Assembly: GCF_001640805.2 (NCBI RefSeq)
Contig: NC_066836.1
Span: 5,420,892-5,484,891 of the forward strand
DNA: 64,000 nt
From: Lates calcarifer
Lineage: Eukaryota > Chordata > Actinopteri > Centropomidae
Reading direction: 5' to 3'
Numbering within the stretch: the first letter of the stretch is position 1; each line of letters starts with the position of its first letter. The notes under the pieces are model-generated. The model had not been told where the DNA came from. It was given only the letters and a program-made list of their open reading frames with translations, and made no database searches. The translations under genes and the position numbers were made by a program. This document shows positions 47,691 to 59,870 of the stretch, piece by piece.

Positions 47691-49167
47691 GTGAGTCAAG
47701 GCTCAGTCTTCTGTGTTTGTTGCTCCTGTTTTTGGCACAGCAGACCTCCAATGTATCACTCTGACAAATTTACCACTCAGAACTTTGACATTCACTGTTC
47801 TGTTCGCCGCTATAATATCGACCTTATCGACGCCGATGGTCTGCCCAATGCTCTGTGCTTTCCTTGTCTCACATCCGCCCTTTCATGGGGCGTTATCAAA
47901 GTGAGTTACTTAACTTTCCCTCTGAAGAAGCTCTACACGACACTGGAGACGATTTTCTGAAAAGAAGCTTTTATGGGGCCGCCTCAGAAGCATGCGTTTC
48001 CTGGGTTATAGACATCAGCCAAATGCTGGTCTGGGGAAAATCCAGTTAATGAGGTAGCATGATTCTGGCAGTCTTTCTAAACACTCTGGTAGCAGCTGGT
48101 CTTGCAACTTCTCTGACAGTGTCTTGGCACATTCCAAATTTGCAAAAATTTTGAAATTGTTGAAGCTGCAGATCAGTACAGGATAAGCTGGAGAGTCTGC
48201 AGAGGACTGGTTTTGTGAAATTTATCATGATTCTTTGTTGGAGACATTTGGTGCAATATACGGTTTGCTTGCACTTAGTACTTAGACCCACCTGGTTTTT
48301 CCTTTTTCTATCAATTCCCTAAAGAGAATCGCAGGTTAATGACTATGAGAACCAGGCTCCAGGCCCACTATTGTTTAGGATGAACCTCATTTCACAGACT
48401 AGCCTCTGCTCATTTCTACAGAGCTCCACACTCCTGTCTCTCCCACATGTCATCAAGACCTCTTTTAACTTCTTAAGAGGATTAACATGTTCAGTAATAG
48501 GCACAGCATCCATTCCATTTCAGCTCCATTGTCTCGCTCTTATTCAGGATGGCAGGGTTAACACTGAATTTCATGTAGAGTGTCCATGTTCAGCTTCGCT
48601 CAGCTTTTTCGAAGGTCCGCGTAGCACAGATAGAGACATGGGATTAGGGAGGGATGGTCGGGGAGAAGAATCTCATTACAGGACATAATGCTCCTGGACG
48701 AGATGCAGCGCTTCAATCATTACTGATTGGTAACAGAGACCAAACTCAGGCTGTAACAATGAACCACATCTAATGAATATGTAATGAGTGGTTGTCTATA
48801 TGTCTCTGCCTTCACAACTGTTTGTCTGAAACTTGGTTGCAGCTTTTAAACAAGCCTGAAGGACAGCAGTATATTTTAATGTAATCAGAGGGAGAGAGGG
48901 GAGTAACAGTTGTAATTATGTGGAACTTATACAGTATGGTAACACTCCAGAAATAAACTGCAGCTTTTTATGTCATTCACTTAATCATGCAAAGTAGTTT
49001 TTCCTCAAGTCCACAGCAATATAACACTCAGAAAACTAAAAATAACAGTTTGTTTTCTTTGCTAACCCATGCACAATACATTTATTAATGTGTAGAAATT
49101 TACAACAGCATAACACTCTTTTAAAACACTCCTACTAGGAACAGCCCATTTGCCTTTACCCTGTCAT

Positions 49168-49184
49168 TTGTGTGTGTGTGTGTG
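49168..49184 (+). repeat. (TG)n microsatellite
   Basis: Eight uninterrupted TG units. Confidence 0.9.
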
Positions 49185-50663
49185 CTCACTGGTTCAATGT
49201 CAGTCGCTCGCTGCACGGTGCGGGGGATAATCATCAGCTCGGTGGAGATGGAACTGTGATCGAACACAACTCTAATTATCCAGATTGCTGCAAGATGCAA
49301 CGCCCAAGCTTCAGCTTGCAGATCAAGCGAAACGCAGCCGCCGGTTGACTGACTCCGCCAGTCGACCGAGTTACGCTCTCTAACTCCAGCCAGTAATTTG
49401 AAACCAATTGTAAAGTGGCTTTCAGGACAGACTCAGTTATTCCTGGACATGGGGCTTGGAAATTAAACCTGAAATTAAACTCCGAGGTGAAGGGGTTATG
49501 ATCATCTAAATGGAGCTACGGTGAAGGCCACCTCAATAATTCAAAAAGGGGTAAAGACCAAGTTAAGACCAGGAGTACAGATGCTGCAGAAGAAACCAAG
49601 AAATAGTTATTAGCTGGGTCTCAATTCCAAACTGAATCTGAGCAGGTTTTAAGTGACTAAATCAAGCCTACCCAATTATGTCAGTATGAGTTTTAAATTT
49701 GCTAAATCTTTCTCACAGTATAGGCCAGTCGTTTTTGCAGTTAGTTTGCATAAAAGCTGCTAACATGAAATGATGCAACACATGCACAAACTGCATCTCT
49801 GGATTATAATTGCCAATCAAACTTCACAAACAGAAAACAATCTGTCATTCCAAACAATTTTTGTTTTTCAAGCTGGTCTCACAATTAAAAATCAAGCATC
49901 TCATACAAAACTCTTGTTTTTTCGTGCACTAAATTTTTGTGTATAATTAAAATCAAAAAATTGCTTACATTTGGTTTGGAATTGGGGCACAGTCAGTGAC
50001 TATTGTCACACAGTGTATCCTCAAAGGAAATGGAAGAGAGCTGCTCACAGCTAGAAGAAAATTGAAGTGGATGGCAGTAATGAAAAATGGCTCCAGTGAC
50101 ACCTCACAAAACACACAAACATGTTTTACTAATCTTCAAGGAAGTTTTCTCTTCGTGAAGGGTTTTTCTTAAGTCACAGTATCATTTATGACCCTTGGGA
50201 AAATTTTTGGCTATTTTACCAAAGAACAAAACCAGTAAAATACTTTGCATGTAAACTGGAAAAATGAAGATTTGTATAAAGTCAGATTGAGCACCAATCC
50301 TAAATAACATGTAAGAAGTTTCTGTTATGATGTACAGAGACTCTTCTAAACTATTTAACATCCAATTATTGAAAACACAGCAGACTGAGAATCATTTCAT
50401 GAACAGGATTCTGCCAGGAAATTGTCTTTGTTCGTCGGCTGTGTTTATGTATTTTCAAACAAAGAGACAGGTGCCTCAGCTGTCCGAGGTATAACATCAC
50501 TGTGATGTCCGGGATTCAGATCCAGCCAGAGAAATTTGTCGTTTGTCATCCTCGTCTCTCTCCCCATCAATCCTGTCATGCTCCTTAGTGAGCTGCCCAG
50601 AAGAAGGAGAAAATAATCCAAAAGAAATAAGCAGAAAAAAGTTGAATCAATAACAGAAGCTAA

Positions 50664-50935
<272 letters not shown>

Positions 50936-53481
50936 TGACCTGGGTCTTGTCTTCCCAGCCAGCTGCTCCTTCATAATATGTATATGTACTGGAGTTTGTG
51001 TTTGTGTGGAGGCGGGTGCTCTCTTTGATAGTGGGCATTTTATTTTATTCATTCCTGCAGTATGTTGTTTTCTAGTCCATACAATCAGGATTCTTTAGTG
51101 GTTTTAACCTTTAGAAAGTCCCTGACAGAAAACAAACTGGTATTTTTCCATACAATGTGATTTTTCTTTCCTTTTTTGTTTGTAAAACCCTGAAAAGCTA
51201 ACAACATTGTAACAAGCTTACCAGTCAGCTTGTTACTGTGAGGAATGAGTTGATGGTTCTAGATGGACACAACATTTTCTGCCAAGGTGAGAATCATTTT
51301 GGGTCTTTAACATGAAATATATGTCTATTTGTGCTTTTTTGTAGTTGTAGTTTGTAGTTTTTTAGGAATTTTGCAGTATTTTAATTTGATTGATTGTTCA
51401 GTTGAGTTACCGGGCCACTGTCAATCAGATCTGATCAAACCAGTCCCACAGTCTTTTTAAGCCCCAAGTTTGACAGAATTTCACAGCCTTGTAAAGTGCA
51501 TTTTATATCATCAAAACATATGCAACTTTTTAACGTGTTGTGAAACTGGCACATTTCAGAGTGGGGTCAAACCGAGGCCTGTCATATAACTGTTGCATCC
51601 CTTTCATTTGACAGACATTTAGAAGTTAGTTTTGTTGACCAACATGTCAACAAAACTAGAGTCAGTTCCTTCAACTGCTCTTCAAATAATTCAGCATAAA
51701 ATTAACATAATTAACAAATTAGATACAGTGGGGCTGCTGACTTATCAAGACATAACTCAAAAGTACGACTCGTGGTCAAAAACTCCACAGGTGACCTTTA
51801 ATTTCAGGACAATACAAGTGCCATTTAGTCATAGCTCATTTCCTTTTTTATACTCCAGTGTAGATTTCAACCAGTCATCCTGCTGCGCATCCAGTGTGAA
51901 ATTAGAGTGCTTGTTGTGTACATTTTTTTATGGTGTCACATCTGGCTCAGAATGAACTCCTGTCGAGACGTCAGATATAAAAAGATGTGGATGTGACAGC
52001 AAAATCTATTAGGTGACATTAATTTCTGACATTGGTTTCTTCTTGTCGTGGTTGTCAGATGTGCAACTCCTGTACAATTAAATAAGGATAAAACAGAGGA
52101 ACTATGACTAAACGCTAATCTTCTAATTTGAACAATAGTCTGAGGAGATTATCATTCATGCTGGACCAGAACCTGTGGAAATAAACAGGAAGTCAACTCA
52201 GAGAATGACACAGACCAAACAAAAACACACAGTAACTATCCTTAAATGGCTCGCTGATGCCTCTGGTTAAGTAACAGTCAGACGCAGGAACCAAAAATGG
52301 ATATTTCATCTACAATTCATCATTAGGGGTGAGTCAGTCTAATCGCAGATGAACTAAATAGCAGATGCTCCACTCTCTCGGGCCTCAGAATATGTGGTGA
52401 ATTTTATTTTAATCTGTTTTTATTAGCGAGAATGTCACGGCTGTGTAATCATGCTTGATAATCACCAGCCGTCCACTTCATATGACTGTATGTACCCCTG
52501 GCAGTCGGCGCTTACTCATCCTAAAATAGTTTGGGTTTAAAATGAAATGCCATTTAGTTCAGCAGAGTGTCATAATCACAGTCTAAGAGATTCGGTTCAA
52601 TATTTGTGAATGCAAACAGCTCTTTTACCAAAGTCATGTGTTGTGGATCAGACACATTTTTGTGATGCTGTCAGTTAGAAAACGCCCAAAGCTGCTCCAC
52701 AGAGAATGGATTAGAAAAGACACAAGAAGAAGAAAGCACCCCATAGGGATTTTCTGTGGATCAGGGAATGTAGACTGGTTTAAAAATCGACAACATCCCC
52801 CTGGAATAAAAACTCATATGGATATAAAAACTCAAACAAAAGTGGAATTCAGTCTCCCAGTCTGTGAAAGAGCTCTGAGTTTTACAATTAATGACCCTAC
52901 AAGTTTGATCTAGTCTCTGGTGTTTGAAGACAGTTTTACACAGTAGAATTCATTTCCACGTCCTTAAAAGATACTGTTCGTGGTGCTGGAGGCTTGGTGG
53001 CACTCGCAGGTCGTGAAGTGGCTGCTATCTAGTTCTAGTTGAGGCAAAATGGATTCAAAGAGTGAAGCTCTGATGGCATTGCTTCTCATTCTAGGGTTAT
53101 AAAAGTTGGATGCTCATGATACAAAGCTCAAGACCTCAAATATCAGCAATGTCAGGATAGTTTTCTAGTCGTCAGCGGCACAAATGCTGAATGTTAGAAT
53201 GGTCTGAGGTTTTGCTGTTATACAAACTAATGTGGCAATTTTTTGAGAAGTAACCCAGTAATCATGTGTTGTATTGCTGATGAAAGATGCTGAAGGTCAC
53301 AGAAAAGTGGACTGTGCTCATACAACTGAATGGACAAAGAAGAGAATCTAAAACATCTAATGTTGGCAAGATTCTGTTCCCAGTGTCCTCACTCCTTAAT
53401 CCTAACCCCTGGCCTCCAACTCTGGCTGCCTGACCTGGGAATACAGGACCTTGGCAATGGACATTACTTAGTATTGTCTTG

Positions 53482-53562
53482 CAGTAATGTGATTACTTTT
53501 CAAAAAATAGATGGAATTCAGTAATTAAATCACAGTTACTAATCCCAGTAATGCTTTACTAT
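53482..53562 (+). repeat. Family G repeat, copy 1
   Basis: 'gtaatgtgattacttttcaa', 'gaattcagtaattaaatcac' and 'agttactaatcccagtaatg' are shared with 62700-62815. Confidence 0.6.
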
Positions 53563-55482
53563 GTGGACTTGTTTGGACGGCTTGTTCAATGCCTTTCCAC
53601 AGCTTGGTCTCTGGACTGATCCTGGATCTGCTAAAGGGGCTAACGCAGAGGGCAGGCAGTTAGTTTCTACCAAAAGAGGAAAAATGTGACTCTGTAGTTA
53701 AGTCCAATTAACATCCTGCAAGTGAGTGAGTTGGCTGGCTGTGTTCAGAGTTGGAGGGTGAGTGAACCTCGCAGTTGACTTCAGGACTTTATGGAGCGTT
53801 GTGTGCAGCTGCTGAGGCTCAGTCTGCTCCGGGATGGTCAGTTAATCTCTCCAAATTGTTGGACTTCATTTAGACCACCATGCCTGGTTTTCTGCTTCTG
53901 CACATTTTGAATTAAAAAGATGCAACATGTGGGAGTGGTTTAAAGGCACCTTTGACAGTATAACATTACGTTATATAATGTTAATATTGTAATTACTGTA
54001 GTTCTGGTTCATTGTTGCATTTTAAAAAGCAGCAGAGCTTAACTCTTATTCATGAGGTTTTTTTGGGGTACGGTGTTGAGTGAAATACTTTCTTCTGAGA
54101 TGTTGGCGTCTGGATCATCGGTTCTGCTCATCTTGCCACTCTCCTCTGTTTTGTATTGACAAAGAGAACAACAATAGCCTCATTCGCTGAGAGCATCACT
54201 TTTATACGCTGTCAACTTCTGTCAGGTCATTACAGAGCAATCAGCTGCACTTAATACATAAACCCAATTTCACTTCAGAGAGAGATCTGATTCTCCTCTG
54301 TGTTGCATCCTCACTTCGTTGTGCTTTATGTTAAAAAATAAAAAAGTTTCTAGCGCAGCTTTGAAATGTGAGATATTGTAGTCAAAGCAGATGAAAACTG
54401 CTGCATGACCCTGAAATATTCCAACTCAAAGTGAAGGAATTTGAGTGAAAGCACCAATCAGTGAACTTTGTTGATGCAATCTGCGTCCCAGTGTGACTGC
54501 GAGCAGACACTGGCTTCAGTGTCAAATGACTCCCCACCTGTGCAAAGGCTTGTTTACAGGGTGTGCAGTACGTGACCCATCTGTAATTGCTTTGTGGATT
54601 GGATGTCAAGAAAAGAAGAAACTGCGGATAGAGAAGGAACGATGCTGTTGGCTCATGTAGGAGATTGAAACACGGGGTTTGCAGCATCACCACATAACTG
54701 TGATTTCATGCTCATCACAACGAGAGAAAAGAGAGCAGGAGGATTCTTTGTGTCTCTCTCCACATGGAGCCATGCATCTCACTGTATACAGCCTTAAAAA
54801 TCAGCACTGAGCGCGTTGCTCTCCAATCCAAACCAAGAGTTTGTCACCAAGCGAGCGTGTAATGACATTACATGTCTGCGTTGAAAGCTTGTAATTGCTG
54901 TGAAATTATCTTATTAAATGAAGCCACTGGAAGCCCCTGAAACACAAATAACCCGGCGTTCCGGGTGGCTGTTCATCAGGTCAAAACCGGTCAATTCGGA
55001 AGAACAAGAAAGTCATCGCATTGTCTGCTCCTGACGTAAGAGGGGATCAGTGACTTGTCATTTTCTGTGTCCTCCTGACCCTCGTCTGAAAGAGAAATGA
55101 GGCGTTTGTCGGAGGGCAAGACGCAAATTGACAGCTGAAGGCGAAGAGCAGGGTTCCTTAAAAGACCATTTGCATTTATATCCTAATGATGTAATGGTTC
55201 TCAGAGGATGTTAACAAAACTATTAGCGGGAGAGGGACATGGGGATGGTCACTGGATTTCCATTTGGGATGTCAGAAAGACTGAAGTCCCTTTATCCTCC
55301 ATCTGTGCTCGAGGAGGGTTTATTCACTCACTCTGTATAGTCTGTATGTAGATTTAAAAACAAAGAAATTCATGACTCAGGCGTTCTAAAAACTGCAGTG
55401 AAAGTCAATTGTCTTTGGTCCACGTTTGCCCTTTTTTGACCTTATTCTTTATCTTATTTGCACTTTTGACAATAGCATTAAC

Positions 55483-55690
55483 ACTCTATTGCCAAAAGTA
55501 TGTGGACTCCTGAACGTTGCACCTCTATGACTGTCAATCATCTAAAACACACACATCGGTTGTTTCCTTGCTGCTCATCTGGGACAGATTTCCACAAGAG
55601 ATTTGTTCCTATTCAGCCACATTCAGTATTAGAGGTTGGCTGCTGACTGTTGGGTGGTAAAGGGGGTTTATAAATGCATTTAGGAGCTAA
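55483..55690 (+). mobile_element. Tc1-like transposon relic, end and subterminal part
   Basis: 'attgccaaaagtatgtggac' and 'tcctgaacgttgcacctcta' match the terminal region of a second Tc1 family. 'tttccacaag', 'attcagccaca' and 'attagaggttggctgctgac' match weaker interior blocks in the same order. A further piece is at 56668-56730. No coding capacity remains. Confidence 0.6.
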
Positions 55691-55859
55691 TGATTTTCTC
55701 AGAAGTACAGGCACGTCTGGGCTACATCAACTACAGCATTACCACGTAGTGACCTTAAAGCTTCTACAATCTGTACTTCTGTAGTAACAGTGTGTCAAAT
55801 GGCAATGTGAAGACAATGTGAAAGGTGTCACTCAGTGAGTTATCAGGTGAATCTGCCGC

Positions 55860-56260
55860 TCCCCTCGTCTGTACGGAGCTTTATAGAGAGTTTTAGCTGA
55901 TTGTTTGGGCGTCCGACTGTTTCAGTTCACCCTCATTGCTCTCGTAGAGTTGTTTCTGCTTCTAAAAACCCACTCTACACTACCTTTTCAGCACCAAACA
56001 GCAGACAGACACGGTTCGAGACAAGCTGGTGAACATAGTGGAGCGTTTAGCAGCTAAAGAGCCAGATATTTCCCTCAGGAGTTGGTGAAGACCAAAAACA
56101 GAGCTAAGACAGAGGGAATACTGGACTTGCATTCATCAGAAAGCCAGAAGCAGCACTCTGATGTTGCTCCATTGCTGCTGGATGTGTTAACAAGCAACTG
56201 TTTGCTAACAAGGTCAACTTAAAAGGCAATGGCATGTCAATGTTGTGTACAAAACTTGTT
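55860..56260 (+). repeat. Family E dispersed repeat, copy 2
   Basis: It contains 'cagcaccaaacagcagacag', 'gacaagctggtgaacatagt', 'ggagcgtttagcagctaaag', 'agccagatatttccctcagg' and 'gagttggtgaagaccaaaaa'. I recognise the order from teleost genomes; part is shared with 15.9 kb. It lies between two pieces of the Tc1 relic. Confidence 0.6.
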
Positions 56261-56667
56261 TCACTGCCCACAAGTGACTGAAATCAGTTTTTACTGGTTT
56301 AAGAATTGTGAGTGGTCAACTTAGGTCCCTTGTGTTTTCTCCTTTTGGCTGCTTGTGTTGCCGTAAGTTGTTTACACAAAGCGAGTTAGAGTATCGAGTA
56401 TTAACACAGTGTGACTGCTGTTGTCTCCCAGAAATGAGTCAAAGTTACCTGGATTGTAAGCATGTATCTGTGTAGTACAAAGGTATATAATTAAAGCACA
56501 ATACAGTCTGATCAAGTACAATATATCCACGCAGCTGTATGTCAAAACTACTCTGAAACTGCCGTTAACCCTTTGCATCATGTATAAAGTTATCTCAGAA
56601 GTGTTGTATGGGTGTCAGAGCTCTGTGTAGGCAAGTGAAGGTCCTCTGCATCAAACAGAGGAAACAT

Positions 56668-56730
56668 TTCTTTATGGATCTGGCTTTGTGCATGGAGGCA
56701 TTATCATGTTGACACAACTCTTCACATACT
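56668..56730 (+). mobile_element. Tc1-like transposon relic, interior part
   Basis: 'acatttctttatggatctgg' followed by 'ctttgtgcatggaggcatta' and 'tcatgttga' matches a reverse-strand transposase interior segment of Tc1. It probably belongs to the same insertion as 55483-55690. Confidence 0.5.
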
Positions 56731-57566
56731 TTTCTTCCCACATTTTACACTTGATATGTTTTCTGTGCTAGAACATAAATAAATGTTCTGTGGTTGGAAA
56801 AGGGCAAATTACTTTCACGTCACTGACAATTTTGTCACAGAAATTCTATATATTTTTTATACCTCTGTTTAGAGAAGAGGTCTATTTTTGCTTCCCTGCT
56901 TTTTAAATAAATTCCCTTCTCTGCAGTGGACGCTAATAAAATCATGTCTGACTCACACGAATTGGTTTATTCTACCAGTTGGGCAGTAACACAGGTAGAC
57001 ACGATGGTTTGCCCACGGCATCACTGGGCCAAATCTCCCAAACACACACCTGCATCGTGAGTCATGTAGCAACCCGGCCGTCTAATAAGCCTTATTAGAT
57101 TAAATGTCTCTGTGGCTTCAGAAAAATAACACTCCAAAGAGATAAAATAGCCTCATAACGCAGAGCTCTACAGTGTGTCAGCGTGTATTAAGATTGTGTC
57201 TGTGCACCAGTGTCACCAAGACAGTTTCTTGCATATTGATTTCTTTTTATAAGAATTTTATTTGTCTTATAAACAGATATATTTTCTACATTCAGGCATA
57301 AAAAGATAAGATGAAATTTCATTGGCCCCTACTGGGAAATTATATAACTGTAGAAGCAAATGTAATATGATACAGGAGGAGAAAAAAGAAAACTAATGCT
57401 AAAACATGCTGTATATTCTACAGATTAGGGCATTAAGAGAAACAGAAACAACAAGAATAGTGAAGTCATTCACAATAAAATAGATAAATCTGTTTTACTG
57501 ACGTTTTCTACCTTTTATATAAAGTAAAATGGTTCATAGACTTGTGTAGAAGTACATATGAATTAG

Positions 57567-57820
57567 AGCTGAAACTATTACAACAACAATGAATCGCCAG
57601 CTAGACTCATTATTTAATCAAAAAAATGTTGTTTTTCTCCATTTTCTATCTTTCTGAAGTGAGATCTTTGGGTTTTAAACTGTTCATCAGACAAGGGCTC
57701 ATCTTGGTCTTGAGAAAATTGTGATAGACATTTCTTAACACTTTTTTTTATACTAAACAATTCTGAAAGTACTTGTCAGTCTAATCGAGCATGAAAATAA
57801 TTGCTATTTGCAGCTTTAAT
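57567..57820 (-). repeat. Family A repeat with both ends present
   Basis: It begins 'agagctgaaactattacaac' and ends 'atgaaaataattgctatttg' plus 'cagcttta'. 'gatctttgggttttaaactg', 'ttcatcagacaagggc' and 'ttgtgatagacatttcttaa' lie between, in reverse-copy order. This is one of the few copies with both termini, about 254 bp long. Confidence 0.75.
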
Positions 57821-58138
57821 GTTGACATAGTGTTGCATCAAAGGAAACATAAAAGCAAAATGAAAAACATAAATCATCTGTCCCTGAAAAATGAAAGAGT
57901 ACTGGTATGTGCACTGTAATATTAAGTGTAAATATAACAGTGTATAAAAAGTAATTAGAATGTGCTAATGGTCTGTAAACATCTCTTGTCCTCTCATTAA
58001 TCGGGGCTACAGATGGCCGTATGGTACGTATGTACCCAAAGTGTTGCAGCTTTATCCAAACCATTGCAGCGAAAAAGCAATTAATGTGACTTTGACTCCG
58101 AGCCAGTAGCTGGTTCACGTCAGTGTTTTGTGCACTTT

Positions 58139-58154
58139 CTGTGTGTGTGTGTGT
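58139..58154 (+). repeat. (GT)n microsatellite
   Basis: About eight GT units, ending in 'acgtga'. Confidence 0.85.
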
Positions 58155-58964
58155 ACGTGAGATAGAGGGTGGGTGTTTTGCCGTGAAGGTGAGAGCCTGA
58201 GAGCGTGTGAAATGTGGAGCGCTGTGGTCAGGCATGAGAATGTTTCACAGGTATACCACTGTAAATTTTTACAACCCGCTCTCTTCCTCCCTCTCCTCCT
58301 CCTTCTCCCTTTCCCAGGCCGGTGTTTGACATTTTAACTGCAGCAGGTGCTGAATTCTAAGTCTCCAGACAGAGCAGATAACTTGCTCTCTCTACATGTC
58401 TCATAGATCCTCTAACACCTACTGACTTAAACGAGCTTTTCTGTGATGTTTCGCCGGCTAAAGACGTGTTTCTGCAAGTTCGCTGTACACTGGAATCACA
58501 ATCAAATAATTTGCAAACTGGGCCAAAACATAAAACGAGTGCAGGTGCAAGTTGGACAGAGATGGATCTCCTATCAGTGTCCTAAGAAAGAAGAATGAGC
58601 GCAGCCATAAGGCTCAGTGCAGCATCAGCTGTAATGCATCCTGTCAGCGATGCTTGGTTATATGTTCCGCTCTAAATTGGATGTGAACTAGTCACTTCAG
58701 ATTATAGTTGTACAGCGCTGTGTGAAAAGGGAAGCAATCACCTCTTGGCAGCAGTATTAAAATCTTGCTTGTAAAATTGTCAAGCCCTCATCTCCCCAAA
58801 CAGAGCACTGCCTGTTCTTGAGAGTTTCTCAGCCAGCGACAAACAATAATTCAGCCGTTTGCTTTTGCCTGACAAACACCAGCTTTTGGGGGTCTTTTGC
58901 AGCAGCGCATTACTGCTTCACATTTTGTTTTTGACTTTGACACACTAATCATAGTAATCCAAGC

Positions 58965-59024
<60 letters not shown>
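58965..59024 (+). repeat. (GA)n microsatellite, about 60 bp
   Basis: A nearly pure GA dinucleotide run with a single T interruption near its start. It is the longest simple repeat in the window and gives meaningless Arg/Glu and Ser/Leu frames. Confidence 0.97.
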
Positions 59025-59384
59025 CTTCCAGTTTTTTGTTTTTTTTCTTCTTTTCTCTTGTGTGTCTGCGGAGTCATGTGAAATTAGATGGTTTACTTTC
59101 TGGTCAGCTCTCAATGCAGCTCCCAAAGATAGTTTCAAGTCTCAGTAATGTTGATGCATGCCTCACATAAATTTATATTATATTATACTCTGCACCAAGC
59201 TACATACTCTGCCTTTACAGCTGCAACTTGGTGTTCATCGTTCAGTAGTTACACTCTCTGAAATGTTACTATCGTGGACACAGGGTACAAAACGCCAATT
59301 TTATTCAGTGCAATAGCTTTTCTTTTATACAGGCATTCTTTTTGTTTTTAAACAGCAGATGTCTTATTTTCAATTAAATACAGC

Positions 59385-59870
59385 ACGGGAGGAAGTGTAC
59401 AGATCCTTTGATTAACTAAAAAATATAAATGCCAATAGTTTCATCAAGACGTAAAAGGTTCAAACATGAAAACACTTTTAGTGTTAATTATGTTATTGAA
59501 TATCTATACTGTATTATATTCAATAATTGTATATATAACTGATTATTGTGCAACTGGTGATTATTTTCTAGACTTTTATCAATGTATCAATCAATCATCA
59601 GTGCATAAAATGGCAGAAAATAAAGTGAAATGTCCATCAGAGTTTCCAAGAAGGTGTCTTCACCAACAAACAGTCCAAATCCCACAGATATTGAGTTTAG
59701 TTTTTTTTTTTTTTTTTAAAAAGAAGCATATACGTTTGAGAAACTGAGATCTGTGAATTTGTGGTATTTATACTTAAATTAACCAATTAAGTTTTATTCA
59801 GTTGACAAATTGTTTCAGCTCTAGGATTAACATGTAAGCAGCATTTTAATGATGTAGCTGATTAGGGTTA
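59385..59870 (+). repeat. Family B repeat interrupted by a family A copy
   Basis: The left part opens 'gggaggaagtgtacagatcc'. The right part at about 59827-59865 reads 'attaacatgtaagcagcatt' and 'ttaatgatgtagctg', an interior family B phrase. A family A copy lies between, suggesting nested insertion. Confidence 0.6.
59560..59822 (+). repeat. Family A repeat nested in family B
   Basis: 'gcataaaatggcagaaaata', 'gaaatgtccatcagagtttc', 'acaaacagtccaaatcccac', 'agatattgagtttag', a T17-type tract, 'tttgagaaactgagatc' and the terminal 'aattgtttcagctcta' are in + order. Confidence 0.7.

Noticed and set aside
47244..47751. Several long frames on the minus strand and other + phases across 47.2-47.96 kb
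   Set aside because: They are shadows of the GC-rich ST6GALNAC3 exon 3, whose frame is fixed by clear homology to sialyl motif L.
58851..59148. Frames rich in Arg-Glu or Ser-Leu repeats
   Set aside because: They are the two strands of the GA microsatellite.
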